A DNA stretch of 64,000 nt from Bradyrhizobium sp. 21 (GCF_023073335.1 NZ_JADPJG010000003.1:37789-101788), one strand, 5' to 3'. Positions 1 to 8,869 are shown, counted from the stretch's first letter. Notes: generated from the sequence alone by a model not told the origin. Program-made: numbers and translations.

Positions 1-35
1 CGACATCCCGCACACCCCTTCCCGTCCGGTGATTC

Positions 36-854
36 TCAACGCCGGCTGCGCGCCCGCTCCATCACCGCCCTGCCCGCCGCCAATGCCCGTCGTGCTCGCG
101 ACGCGGCATCGACGCTCTTGGCCAGTTGAACGGTCGGAACCTCGATGCTGATCGTCAAACCATTCGGCATCGCGCTTGCAAGCCCGATCAGGTCTATTCC
201 GCCCTCGCCCGGAAACATCCGCTCCTCGCGAGCCGCATGGATGAGCTGCTCCGTGGTCGCCGGGCGTTCGGCTGGGCCGTCGCAGAGTTGCCAGTAGTGA
301 AAGCGTTGTGCCGGGATGGCGCGGAGGTCCGCAAGCGAGCTTTGCGACCGGTCGAAATGCAGCGCATCGACCAGAATGCCGGCTCCGGGACGATCGACGT
401 CGCCGACGATCCGCATGGCGGTCGTCAGGTTCGGAATGCTCGTCCAGGGCATGAATTCGAGATCGGAGGTCAGGCCATAGCTTGCTGCCGCTTCGCAAAA
501 TTGCTGATAGCGATCCGAAAACCGCGCCAGATCCGGATCGTAGCCCGCGACGAGGATGTGCTTGGCGGCGAGGCGCGCGCCGACCTCGAAGAAGGGCGTA
601 AACGAGGCGATCTCGGTTTCCGGTTTGAACGCGACGACTTCGAGATCGGCGACCGTCACCCCCGTCGACTCCAACCGCCGGAGCGTCTCCCGAAGGAGCG
701 GCGCATCGTCCATCAGGCGATAGGCAACACCGCCAGGCGTGGCGGGCAATAGCCTGAGCCCGACTTGCTCATAGCCGCAATGCGCCGCCAATTCGATCAT
801 CTCGGGCGGCGCAAGCTCGAGCACGGTCAACGCGGCGAGCGAGAAATTTGCCAT
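36..854 (-). CDS. Sugar phosphate isomerase/epimerase-like TIM-barrel enzyme (possible 3-dehydroshikimate dehydratase)
   Basis: 272 aa, the usual length for the xylose-isomerase-like TIM-barrel family. Acidic and polar residues at the ends of predicted strands fit the family's divalent-metal site: Glu133 (LEFMPW), Asp163 (LVDALHF), Gln189 (YWQLCDG) and Glu238 (SIEVP), plus the family phrase FPGEGGID near residue 214. Known members include hydroxypyruvate isomerase, inosose dehydratase and 3-dehydroshikimate dehydratase. The gene overlaps the upstream gene by one base and is last in a minus-strand run behind a type II dehydroquinase. That makes a dehydroshikimate dehydratase role attractive, but this is inference. 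The fold is confident and the substrate is not. Confidence 0.75.
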   Translation of the reverse strand: MANFSLAALTVLELAPPEMIELAAHCGYEQVGLRLLPATPGGVAYRLMDDAPLLRETLRRLESTGVTVADLEVVAFKPETEIASFTPFFEVGARLAAKHILVAGYDPDLARFSDRYQQFCEAAASYGLTSDLEFMPWTSIPNLTTAMRIVGDVDRPGAGILVDALHFDRSQSSLADLRAIPAQRFHYWQLCDGPAERPATTEQLIHAAREERMFPGEGGIDLIGLASAMPNGLTISIEVPTVQLAKSVDAASRARRALAAGRAVMERARSRR

Positions 855-1510
855 CAGCCGAAGTCCGCGATACGGGCGTCGAGCGCAAACATGGCCTGAT
901 AGACTTCCGGCTCGCTCGCCCGGCCGAAGACGTCGGGCGCAAGCTCGCTCGCCCGCCGCAAGGCAGCCTGCAACGACGCGACATCAAGCGCCTCGATCAG
1001 CAAAAGCCCGGCGAAAAAGCCCTCGTTCTTCCGCATGCCCTTCTCAGTCGTCCGCACTGATGTCCGCGCCTCGTCGGTCGCGCCAATCTGCACGGCGGCA
1101 ACGCCGTCGGACGCGACCAGCGCCTGAGCCAGACTTTGGGTATCTTTCGGCAATTTCTCGATTCGCAGCGCCATGATCGATGCGCCCTCGCCCCGCCCCG
1201 CGCGCGCGGTCATGACGCCCCCGCCGCGCATGAAATTGCCGAGCTTCGGCATGATGCGCTGTGACCACGGCGTCGGCGCGTTGAGGCGCGCCAGATAGGC
1301 TTCACCGTCGAGGACCTCGGGTGTTTCCAGCTCATACAGAATGAAGAAGCGGTTGATGTCGTCCCTTGCCGCGCGGAAGACACGCGATGCCAGGAAGCCC
1401 TTGGTCGTCACGCGCTCCGTCGTGTGCTCACGCGTCAGCCAGTGAAGGTAGTCGGTCAGGTCTCGAGCCTCGACGTCGCTCCAGATGGCGAGAAATCCCG
1501 TGCCGCGCAT
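854..1510 (-). CDS. Hypothetical protein, dimeric alpha-beta-barrel-like
   Basis: 218 aa, no signal peptide or membrane segment. The sequence seems to hold two halves of about 95 residues, each beginning with a hydrophobic strand (FLAIWSDV near residue 6 and ASIMALRIEKLP near residue 110). This is reminiscent of ferredoxin-like dimeric alpha-beta-barrel (Dabb/EthD-type) proteins. It lies between the dehydroquinase gene (15 bp upstream) and the TIM-barrel gene (1 bp overlap), so it is almost certainly co-transcribed and part of the same catabolic unit. I do not recognise a specific function. Confidence 0.7.
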   Translation of the reverse strand: MRGTGFLAIWSDVEARDLTDYLHWLTREHTTERVTTKGFLASRVFRAARDDINRFFILYELETPEVLDGEAYLARLNAPTPWSQRIMPKLGNFMRGGGVMTARAGRGEGASIMALRIEKLPKDTQSLAQALVASDGVAAVQIGATDEARTSVRTTEKGMRKNEGFFAGLLLIEALDVASLQAALRRASELAPDVFGRASEPEVYQAMFALDARIADFG

Positions 1511-1524
1511 CGCCCCCTCCGTGC

Positions 1525-2019
1525 CTACGCCTTGCCGCCGGCCGCAAGCCCGTGCAGAGCCGGCGGAATGGTTTCAGGCAATTGCGCCAGCCGTTGAACG
1601 GCCGCCAGCATCGCGGCGAGATAGCCATATGGACCCAGGCCGCAAATGACCGCCGTGCAGGCGCTCGAGGTGATCGAGTGGCGGTGCAGTTCGTCCCGCG
1701 CGTGGATGTTCGAGATATGCACCTCGATCTTCACGCCCTCGAAAATCTTCAGCGCATCGATCAGCGCGATCGAGGTGAACGAATAGGCGGCGGGATTCAT
1801 GATGATTGCGTCCGCGCTGCCATGGGCGGACTGAATCAGGCTGACGAGTTCGCCCTCCATGTTCGATTGGTGGAACGACATCGAAACGCCGAGCTGATCG
1901 GCCAGCGCCTGGCAGCTCGCCTCGATCTCCTGGAGCGTCGTCGAGCCGTAGATATGAGGCTCGCGGATGCCGAGGAAATTGAGATTGGGTCCGTTGAGGA
2001 TCATGATCTTTGCGGCCAT
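1525..2019 (-). CDS. aroQ: 3-dehydroquinate dehydratase, type II
   Basis: 164 aa, slightly longer than the usual 145-150 because of a C-terminal extension. It converts 3-dehydroquinate to 3-dehydroshikimate. Type II hallmarks are present: N-terminal ILNGPNLNFLG, the flexible-lid tyrosine in REPHIYG (Tyr24), the active-site Asn in IMNPAAY (Asn75) and the substrate-binding HISNIHARDE stretch (His101). A GGAAGGG ribosome site precedes the ATG. Position directly downstream of TRAP transporter genes suggests a catabolic copy (quinate/shikimate use) rather than the biosynthetic one. Type II enzymes serve both routes, so this rests on context. Confidence 0.92.
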   Translation of the reverse strand: MAAKIMILNGPNLNFLGIREPHIYGSTTLQEIEASCQALADQLGVSMSFHQSNMEGELVSLIQSAHGSADAIIMNPAAYSFTSIALIDALKIFEGVKIEVHISNIHARDELHRHSITSSACTAVICGLGPYGYLAAMLAAVQRLAQLPETIPPALHGLAAGGKA

Positions 2020-2070
2020 TGCGCCCTTCCTTCTCGTATTTTCATGATCGCACTTTGCGCCAACGCGGCC

Positions 2071-3351
2071 CTAGCCGGCGAACCATTTGGCCGGAATCGT
2101 CACCAGCCCCGGGAACAGCACCATCAGGAACAGGACCACGAGCTGTGCAATCAGGAAGGGCCAGACGCCCTTGATGATGTCCTCCATGCTGATCCTGGAG
2201 ACACCGCAAACCACATTCAGCACGATACCGACCGGCGGCGTGATGAGGCCGATCGCGTTGTTGATGATGAAGAGGACGCCGAAATAGACGGGATCGATGC
2301 CCGCCGCCTTGACGATCGGCATCAGGATCGGCGTGAGGATGAGGATGGTCGGCGTCATGTCGAGGGCCGTTCCCACGATGACCACCACGACCATGATCGC
2401 CAGCATCAGGAGCGTGTTGTTGCCCATGAACGGCTTCAGCAGGGTGACGACTTGGGCCGAAATCTCGGACACCGTGATGAGCCATGACGACACCAGCGCC
2501 GCTGCCACGAGAAACATCACGATGCTCGTCGTCAGAGCCGAGGAGACGAACACGGCATAAAGCTGCGACAGCTTCAATTCCCGATAGATGCAGGTCGCGA
2601 CGAACAGCGAATAGACGGCGACGACCACCGCGGCTTCGGTCGGCGTGAAGATGCCGAAACGCAGGCCGACGACGATGATCACCGGCAGCATCAGCGCCCA
2701 GAAGCCGTCGACCACCGCCTTCACCATCTCCGAGAGCGATGCTCTCGGCGGCGGCGTCAGGTTCTCCTGGCGCACCACCCACGACCATGCCAGGCAGAGC
2801 CCCACCCCGAGCATCAGCCCGGGGACGATCCCGGCCAGAAACAGCTTGGAGATCGAAACGCCGGCGGCGACACCGAAGATGACGAACCCGATGCTGGGCG
2901 GAATGACGGGCGCGATGATGCCGCCGGCCGCCACCAGACCCGCCGCGTAGGATTTCTTGTGGCCCGCCGCCACCATCATCGGCACCAGCAGGGCGGCCAG
3001 CGCCGCGGCATCGGCCGCCGCAGAGCCGGAGAGCGACGCAAGCATGCAGGACGCGAGGATGGTGACGTAACCAAGTCCGCCGCGAAAATGTCCGACGGCG
3101 ACGAGCGCAACATTGACGATCCGCTTGGCCAGACCACCCTTGTTCATGACTTCGCCGGCGAGCATGAAGAAGGGAATGGCCATCAGCGGAAAGCTGTCCG
3201 CGCCGTTGATGATGTTCTGCGCCACGATCTGGGCGTCGAACATGTCGATCGTGCTCATCAGGGCCACGCCGCAGACGATCAGCGCAAAGGCGATCGGCAT
3301 GCCCAGCGCCATGGCGCCAAGCAGCGAGAAGGTGAAGACGGCAATCGTCAT
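2071..3351 (-). CDS. dctM: TRAP transporter large permease (DctM)
   Basis: 426 aa, the standard DctM length, with about a dozen hydrophobic segments along the chain. Family phrases include PFFMLAGEVMNKGGLAKRI near residue 60, SGSAAADAAALA near 108, IIPPSIGFVIFG near 145-158 and IGLITPPVGI near 365. It forms the ion-coupled channel of a TRAP importer together with the small permease and the periplasmic receptor encoded just upstream. The transported solute cannot be read from the permease. The aroQ gene follows 51 bp downstream. Confidence 0.93.
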   Translation of the reverse strand: MTIAVFTFSLLGAMALGMPIAFALIVCGVALMSTIDMFDAQIVAQNIINGADSFPLMAIPFFMLAGEVMNKGGLAKRIVNVALVAVGHFRGGLGYVTILASCMLASLSGSAAADAAALAALLVPMMVAAGHKKSYAAGLVAAGGIIAPVIPPSIGFVIFGVAAGVSISKLFLAGIVPGLMLGVGLCLAWSWVVRQENLTPPPRASLSEMVKAVVDGFWALMLPVIIVVGLRFGIFTPTEAAVVVAVYSLFVATCIYRELKLSQLYAVFVSSALTTSIVMFLVAAALVSSWLITVSEISAQVVTLLKPFMGNNTLLMLAIMVVVVIVGTALDMTPTILILTPILMPIVKAAGIDPVYFGVLFIINNAIGLITPPVGIVLNVVCGVSRISMEDIIKGVWPFLIAQLVVLFLMVLFPGLVTIPAKWFAG

Positions 3352-3412
3352 GGCGTGATCCCGATGATTGTCAGGATGTGAGCGCCGGGCGACACGAGAC
3401 GAGGAGACGACA

Positions 3413-3922
3413 TCAGTGCTCTTCCGATTCCCTGACGGCTACCATGTCGGCTTCGCTGGCCTGTCCAGACACGACACGGAACAGGTCGTAGAGAAGGATG
3501 ATTCCGGCCGAAACGCCGAAAATCACGCCCACACCATAGAAGATGCCAAGCGATAGGCCGGTCGCCGGCGCGCGGTCGTCGATATTGATGATCGTCTGGC
3601 GCCAGCTTCCCGAGAGCAGGAGCCAGTCGGCGAACAGCATCAGGACGTAATTGATGACGAAGCAGATGCGCTTGCCGAAGGCCGGCAGCATCCGCACGAC
3701 GGTATCGACTCCCAGATGCGCGTGCTCGCGCATCGCCACGATGGCACCGAGGAAAGTCAGCCAGACCAGGAACCAGCGCGACAGCTCCTCGGAAATCGTG
3801 ATTCCGGAGTTGAAGCCGTAGCGCAGAACCACGTTGCCGAAGACCAGCACCACCATCACCGCAAGAAACGCGGCAATGATGCCCTTCAGGAGCGTGCAAT
3901 AGAGGTCGAGATATCGTGCCAT
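3413..3922 (-). CDS. dctQ: TRAP transporter small permease (DctQ)
   Basis: 169 aa with four predicted membrane segments (about residues 10-32, 45-65, 85-105 and 127-149). The DctQ-family phrase ITISEELSRWFLVWLTFLGA spans the second helix. It pairs with DctM in the membrane domain. It lies between the receptor gene and dctM, in the common dctPQM order, with 61 bp to dctM. Confidence 0.9.
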   Translation of the reverse strand: MARYLDLYCTLLKGIIAAFLAVMVVLVFGNVVLRYGFNSGITISEELSRWFLVWLTFLGAIVAMREHAHLGVDTVVRMLPAFGKRICFVINYVLMLFADWLLLSGSWRQTIINIDDRAPATGLSLGIFYGVGVIFGVSAGIILLYDLFRVVSGQASEADMVAVRESEEH

Positions 3923-3998
3923 CTGTGCGGTCCAGGCAAAGTCAGGTTAGGACCCGACCGACCGGTCGGCTCCGTCTCTTGCATGCTGAAAAGGCCGA

Positions 3999-5015
3999 CT
4001 ACTTCACGTCCTTGCGGATGCGCTCGACCTCTTCGTTGAAGAGCTTCACCGTCTCGGGACGAAGATTGGCAGAAATCTTGTCCGCGACCGGCTGTGCTGC
4101 CTTCCGCATGCGCTCCGTTTCCTCGGGAGCGATCGCATTGTACTGCATGCCCTTGGCCTGCAGCTCCGTCAGAGCCTTTTCGGTCTGAAGGCGCGTCTGC
4201 TCCTTCTGGTAGGGGCGGCTCTCCTCATACGCTTCGCGCATCAGCCCCTGCTCGGTCGGCGACAGCTTGTCCCAGAAGACCTTGCTCACCAGAATGATGT
4301 TCAGGGTGAAGGTGTGATTTGTGGCGGAAACGTATTTCTGCACTTCGTAGAATTTGTTCGAGAGTATGACCGTGTAGGGATTCTCTTGGCCGTCGACGGT
4401 TCGGGTCTCCAGCGCCGAATACAGCTCACCGAAGGCCATCGGGACCGGATTGGCCTTAAAGGCACTGAAGCTTTCGAGATAGACCGGGTTCGGAATCACG
4501 CGAAGCTTGAGGCCGCTGAAGTCCTCGAGCTTGGTGATCGGGCGGGTGCTATTGGTGACGTTGCGAAAGCCCAGGCCCCAATATCCAAGGCCAATAAGCC
4601 CCTTCGACGGCAGCGTGTCGATCATCGCCTTGCCGAATTTGCCGGTCGCGAGAGCATCGGCCTGCTCGACCGTGTTGAACAGGAACGGGAAATCGATGAG
4701 CCCGAACTCCGGAACGACGGTCGCAAGCGACGTCGTCGAGGCCGACAGCATTTCCTGCGTGCCGCCGCGCAGCGCCGATTGCTGCTGCAGCTCGTTGCCG
4801 AGTTGCGAGGCCGCGAACTCGCGAACCTTCATCTTGCCCCCGCTCTTCGCCAGCAGGATCTCGGCAAATTTCTGCACCCCCGCACTGACGGGGTGATCGG
4901 TGTTGTTCAGATGCCCCCACCTGATCGTCCGCTCCTGAATCTCCTGAGCGGATGCGCCGACCGTCAGCGCCACGCAGATTGCCGTCGCAGACAGCGCCCG
5001 TACCAACAAGCTCAT
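3999..5015 (-). CDS. dctP: TRAP transporter substrate-binding protein (DctP)
   Basis: 338 aa from the ATG at 5015, chosen because an AGGGAGG ribosome site lies just upstream and the first 24 residues then form a clean signal peptide ending near GASAQE. A longer in-frame start at 5087 would put a charged segment before it. The DctP family core is clear: FPFLFNTVEQADAL near residue 108, LKLRVIPNPVYLESF near 160 and ALETRTVDGQENP near 191, which carries the conserved Arg that binds the ligand carboxylate. It captures an organic acid in the periplasm for DctQM. The neighbouring aroQ points to an alicyclic or aromatic acid (inference). Confidence 0.92.
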   Translation of the reverse strand: MSLLVRALSATAICVALTVGASAQEIQERTIRWGHLNNTDHPVSAGVQKFAEILLAKSGGKMKVREFAASQLGNELQQQSALRGGTQEMLSASTTSLATVVPEFGLIDFPFLFNTVEQADALATGKFGKAMIDTLPSKGLIGLGYWGLGFRNVTNSTRPITKLEDFSGLKLRVIPNPVYLESFSAFKANPVPMAFGELYSALETRTVDGQENPYTVILSNKFYEVQKYVSATNHTFTLNIILVSKVFWDKLSPTEQGLMREAYEESRPYQKEQTRLQTEKALTELQAKGMQYNAIAPEETERMRKAAQPVADKISANLRPETVKLFNEEVERIRKDVK

Positions 5016-5110
5016 TTTGACCTCCCTGTTCGATCGGGGCGCGGCGGCGGCTTCAGCCATTATTTTCTGCACCCTCAGGTCAACCAAAAAACATAACTAT
5101 ATTTCTTGGT

Positions 5111-5146
5111 CAAATGATAATTTGAAATTCCTATGATAATTTGGAA
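5111..5146. promoter_or_regulatory. Candidate GntR-family operator: paired ATGATAATTTG repeats
   Basis: The divergent gap between dctP and gntR is strikingly AT-rich. It holds two direct copies of ATGATAATTTG (5114-5124 and 5133-5143), 19 bp apart, about two helical turns. The first sits in a perfect inverted repeat, CAAAT-GATA-ATTTG (5111-5124). The placement between a GntR regulator and the operon it probably controls fits an operator. There is no experimental evidence. Confidence 0.5.
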
Positions 5147-5243
5147 TACATCTGAGGACCGGTGTCTGCTATATTGCGGGCGACATTGGTAGTTTAGCGC
5201 TTGGCCATAGGGCGCTGCGCACACGTTCGCGGGATCGGAGAGC

Positions 5244-5903
5244 ATGACGTCACTCGAGGGACGGCCCTTGTCGGCGGGCGACAGCGGTTACCAGCGGATT
5301 CGCTCCGACATCATTTTTGGCGTGCTCACGCCCTCGGTGCGTCTCAGGCTCGACGCCATGAAGGAAGACTACGGCGTCAGCGTCTCCACGCTGCGCGAGA
5401 TCCTCAATCGGCTGGCGTCCGAGGGATTCGTGGTCGCGGAGGGCCAGCGCGGCTTCGAGGTGGCGCCGATCTCCATCCAGAACCTGCGTGAGCTCGCCGG
5501 TCTCCGTATCCTGCTGGAACATCATGCGATGGCCGAATCGTTCCGCGCCGGCGACGTGGAGTGGGAAGGCCGCGTGGTGTCGGCGCATCACAAGCTGGCG
5601 GCGACCGAACGTACCGTGCTCAGCGAAGGCGACGATCCCGAGCTGCGCAAACGCTACGACGGCGAATTCCACCAGGCGCTTATCTCGGCTTGCGGTTCGC
5701 GCGAGCTGATGCAGACCCACGCGGTCGTGTTCGACAAATATTTCCGCTATGCGCTGCGCTACCGCGGCGCGGAGACGATCAACCAGCACAAGGCGCTGCT
5801 GGAATGCGCCCTCAAGCGCGACATCAAGAGCGCCAGAGCCGTGCTCACCGAGCACATCAACGGCTGCGTCGCGCACGCCCTCGCCTCCTGGAACGAGGAC
5901 TGA
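5244..5903 (+). CDS. GntR-family transcriptional regulator, FCD (FadR-like) type
   Basis: 219 aa. Residues 10-75 form the winged helix-turn-helix (YQRIRSDIIFG; LKEDYGVSVSTLREILNRLASEGFV). Residues about 85-210 form the all-helical FCD ligand domain, with the usual metal/ligand residues in the FHQALISACGS stretch and a final helix with EHINGC. It is divergent from the TRAP operon and is followed 14 bp later by the M24 peptidase gene, so it probably controls both arms in response to the imported acid or a breakdown product. Confidence 0.9.
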   Translation: MTSLEGRPLSAGDSGYQRIRSDIIFGVLTPSVRLRLDAMKEDYGVSVSTLREILNRLASEGFVVAEGQRGFEVAPISIQNLRELAGLRILLEHHAMAESFRAGDVEWEGRVVSAHHKLAATERTVLSEGDDPELRKRYDGEFHQALISACGSRELMQTHAVVFDKYFRYALRYRGAETINQHKALLECALKRDIKSARAVLTEHINGCVAHALASWNED

Positions 5904-5917
5904 GCAGCGAGAATCAC

Positions 5918-7087
5918 ATGCGTTGCGGCATTCCCTTCTCCACGGCCAGGCTCGACCGCCTGCTCGACGATGCCGGCATCGACGTGCTGATCGTCACCTC
6001 CAAGCACAACATCCAGTATTTGCTTGGCGGCTACTATCATTTCCAGTTCGACTACATGGAGGCGATCGGCATCAGCCGGTACCTGCCCGTTCTCGTCTAT
6101 GTGAAGGGCGCGCTGGAGAAGTCGGCCTATATCGCCAACCGGAACGAGCGCGACAGCGTCCGGAACCGGACGAGCGACGGCCATTGGATGCCGGCGGTCG
6201 TGTTCGGATCGTCGACCACGGTCGAGGCGATGGCGCTCGCCGTCAAGCACCTGAAGTCCGTCGCGACATCTGCATCTCGTATCGGCATCGAGGGTTCGTT
6301 TCTGCCGGCCGATGCGGCGGACGTGCTGCGCAAAGATTTCGGCCATGGCCGCTTCGTCGAGGCGATGCGCCCGCTCGAGAGACTGCGCGCCGTTAAGACG
6401 GCCGCCGAGCTGGAGGTTCTCCGCGAAGCCTCCGAGCGCGTCGTCGCCTCCATGATCGATACGGTCGACCAGATCCGCCCCGGGCAGAGCAAGCGCGAAA
6501 TCATCGATCATCTGCGGCGGGCCGAGCTGTCGCGCGACATGATTTTCGAATACGGGCTGGTGACGCTGGGAACGAGCCTCAACAGGGCGCCATCCGAGCA
6601 GCGTCTCGCACCGGGCGACGTCATCTCGCTGGATTCGGGAGGCAACTACCGGGGCTACATCGGCGACCTCTGCCGCATGGCCGTCCACGGCGCGCCCGAC
6701 GGCGAGCTGCTCGATCTGCTCGGCGAGATCGACCTGGTGCAGCAGGCAGCCCGCGTGCCGATCCGGGCCGGCCTCGCCGGCAGCGGCATTTATGCCGCGG
6801 CCAACGAGGCGCTCGCGCAGTCCACTCACGGCAAGCAGATGCATTTCGTCGCCCATGGCATGGGGATCGTCAGCCACGAAGCGCCGCGTTTGACATCGAG
6901 CGGCCCCGTCCCCTATCCCGCCGACGACGCCAACGAACCGCTTGAAGCCGGCATGGTGATCTCGATCGAGACCACGCTGCCCCACGCGCGCGGCTTCATC
7001 AAGCTGGAGGACACGACCGCCGTCACCGCGGACGGATATGAGGCTTTCGGCGATAGCGCGCGCGGCTGGAATAGGATTTCGGGATGA
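5918..7087 (+). CDS. M24-family metallopeptidase (Xaa-Pro dipeptidase/creatinase-like)
   Basis: 389 aa from ATG 5918. A longer in-frame reading from 5561 overlaps gntR and was rejected. The N-terminal creatinase-like domain covers about residues 1-150 and the pita-bread catalytic domain follows. Metal ligands are visible: two aspartates in LDSGGNYRGYIGDLCRM, a histidine in HFVAHGMG and glutamates in ISIETT and KLEDT. Family members cleave Xaa-Pro peptides or hydrolyse small C-N compounds. It overlaps the next gene by four bases (ATGA), so translation is coupled. Confidence 0.9.
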   Translation: MRCGIPFSTARLDRLLDDAGIDVLIVTSKHNIQYLLGGYYHFQFDYMEAIGISRYLPVLVYVKGALEKSAYIANRNERDSVRNRTSDGHWMPAVVFGSSTTVEAMALAVKHLKSVATSASRIGIEGSFLPADAADVLRKDFGHGRFVEAMRPLERLRAVKTAAELEVLREASERVVASMIDTVDQIRPGQSKREIIDHLRRAELSRDMIFEYGLVTLGTSLNRAPSEQRLAPGDVISLDSGGNYRGYIGDLCRMAVHGAPDGELLDLLGEIDLVQQAARVPIRAGLAGSGIYAAANEALAQSTHGKQMHFVAHGMGIVSHEAPRLTSSGPVPYPADDANEPLEAGMVISIETTLPHARGFIKLEDTTAVTADGYEAFGDSARGWNRISG

Positions 7088-7983
7088 CCGCCAGCATGAT
7101 CCCCGCGCATCGGGTCGAGACCGCGGTCGCCGCAGGCGACATCCTCGGCGAGACGCCGTTGTGGTGCGACCGCTCCCGCAAGCTGTGGTGGGTCGACATC
7201 GACCGGCAGCTGCATCAATGCTTCGATCCGGCGACCGGCGCTCATCAGGTCTTTCCCTACGCGTGCAACTTCCTCGGCAGTCAGGCCCTGACGGCAGATG
7301 GCTCCCACCTGCTGGCGCAGGATCTGCGGCTTTATCGACGCTCGTCCGGCGACGGTGCTCCAAGCCAGCTCTGCGAGGTCGAAAGCGGCCCGAACAACCG
7401 CCTCAACGACGGCCGCGTCGACGCGCGGGGCCGGCTATGGATCGGCACCATGGACAACCAGCTGCATCGGCCGAACGGGTCGCTGTATCGTGTGGACGCG
7501 GACGGCCGGCCAGCGCACATGTTCGGCGATGTCATCGTGACCAATGGCATTGCGTTCTCGCCCGACAACCGCACGCTCTATTTCACCGATACGCGGCGAT
7601 ACCGCACTTGGCAGTTCGACTTCGATCTCGATGACGGCGTGATCCGCAACAGACGGCTGTTCGCGGACTACAGCGGCTCCGGGGAGAGGCCCGACGGCGC
7701 GTGTGTCGACGTCGCCGGCGGATTGTGGACCGCGTTCTTCTCCGGCGGCCGGGTGATACGCTATCGGCCGGACGGCCGCATCGACACCGTCATTGCGGTG
7801 CCGGCGACCAATCCGACCTGCGTGTGCTTCGGCGGAGCCGACCTGAAGACCTTGTTCGTGACGACGGCCAGAAAGTTTCTGGACCGCGAGCAATTGAGCG
7901 TTGAACCCCAGGCGGGTCACGTTCTCGCGATTCACGGGATCGCGCAGGGACTTCCGGAGCACCGCTTCGGCAATTCGTTCTGA
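7084..7983 (+). CDS. SMP-30/gluconolactonase family protein
   Basis: 299 aa, the standard length of the six-bladed SMP-30 propeller. Family motifs: GETPLWCD near residue 22 with the metal-ligand Glu, LNDGRVDARGRLWIGTMD near 105 with the conserved Asn-Asp, VTNGIAFSPDNRTLYFTDT near 153 and GSGERPDGACVDVAGGLW near 203. Such enzymes hydrolyse sugar or other small lactones. It is translationally coupled to the M24 gene. The pathway substrate is not identifiable from sequence. Confidence 0.9.
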   Translation: MTASMIPAHRVETAVAAGDILGETPLWCDRSRKLWWVDIDRQLHQCFDPATGAHQVFPYACNFLGSQALTADGSHLLAQDLRLYRRSSGDGAPSQLCEVESGPNNRLNDGRVDARGRLWIGTMDNQLHRPNGSLYRVDADGRPAHMFGDVIVTNGIAFSPDNRTLYFTDTRRYRTWQFDFDLDDGVIRNRRLFADYSGSGERPDGACVDVAGGLWTAFFSGGRVIRYRPDGRIDTVIAVPATNPTCVCFGGADLKTLFVTTARKFLDREQLSVEPQAGHVLAIHGIAQGLPEHRFGNSF

Positions 7984-8041
7984 ACGCCTGCCGAACGGCC
8001 CATGAGCCCATCGTCAGCAGCTCCATCGTCAGCGGCTGCCG

Positions 8042-8779
8042 CTACCATTTCTCGCCGAAGGGACGAATCTCGAGCTCGAAGGTCCAGGCACTCCTGGGCT
8101 GCTGATAGAGCAGCCAGTAGGATTCGGCGACCGACGATGGCGGCATCAGGAGGTCGGGATTGTCCAGCGCGTTCGGACCCAGCGCCTCGATCCGCCGCTG
8201 CCGTACCCATTCCGTGTCGACGCCGGAATCGATGATCAGATGCGCCACATGAATGTTCTTCGGGCCCAGTTCGCGCGCCGCGGCTTGCGCGACCGCACGC
8301 AGGCCGAACTTGGCGCTGGCGAAGGCCGCGTAGCCGCTTCCGCCGCGCAAGCTCGCCGTCGCGCCGGTGAAGAAGATATTGCCCTGGCCGCGGGGCAGCA
8401 TCAGGCGCGCGGCCTCGCGGCCGGCGAGGAAGCCGGAATAGCAAGCCATTTCCCAGACCTTGCGGAACACCCGTTCGGTCGTCTCCAGAATCGGAAAATT
8501 GACGTTGGCGCCGACGTTGAAGATGCAGACCTCGAGTGGCGCGTGCTTGTCGGCATCGCCGAGGAAGGAGATGATCTCCTCCTCCTTGCGCGCATCGAGC
8601 GCGCGTGCGTGAATTTCGCCGCCGGCCGTCTCGATCTCCTTGACGAGCGGTTCGAGCTTGGCGCCGTCGCGACGTCCCGCGAACACCGTAAAGCCCTCGG
8701 AGGCGAACTTCTTTGCAATCTCGCTGCCGATAAAATCACCGGCGCCGATCACGGCCACGGTCGCGTTTCTCTTTTGCAA
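8042..8779 (-). CDS. SDR-fold protein lacking the catalytic Tyr (SDR_c10-like)
   Basis: 245 aa from a TTG start at 8779, chosen because GGAGAAGG lies just upstream and translation then begins directly at the Rossmann strand (TVAVIGAGDFIGSEIAKKFA). A longer ATG start at 8863 would add 28 unlikely residues. The glycine motif is degenerate (GAGDFIG). Where classical SDRs have YxxxK, this protein has FASAK, so the catalytic Tyr is Phe while the Lys is kept. A known SDR subgroup shares both deviations. It faces the HxlR regulator gene across palindromes and is probably its target. Redox activity is uncertain. Confidence 0.85.
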   Translation of the reverse strand: MQKRNATVAVIGAGDFIGSEIAKKFASEGFTVFAGRRDGAKLEPLVKEIETAGGEIHARALDARKEEEIISFLGDADKHAPLEVCIFNVGANVNFPILETTERVFRKVWEMACYSGFLAGREAARLMLPRGQGNIFFTGATASLRGGSGYAAFASAKFGLRAVAQAAARELGPKNIHVAHLIIDSGVDTEWVRQRRIEALGPNALDNPDLLMPPSSVAESYWLLYQQPRSAWTFELEIRPFGEKW

Positions 8780-8869
8780 GGGCCTTCTCCCGGTCAGATT
8801 GGATCTGTCGTGTGCGAAGCGGGACGATCGGCGCCAGAGGGCCGAACACAGACTGCCAATCATTCATAT

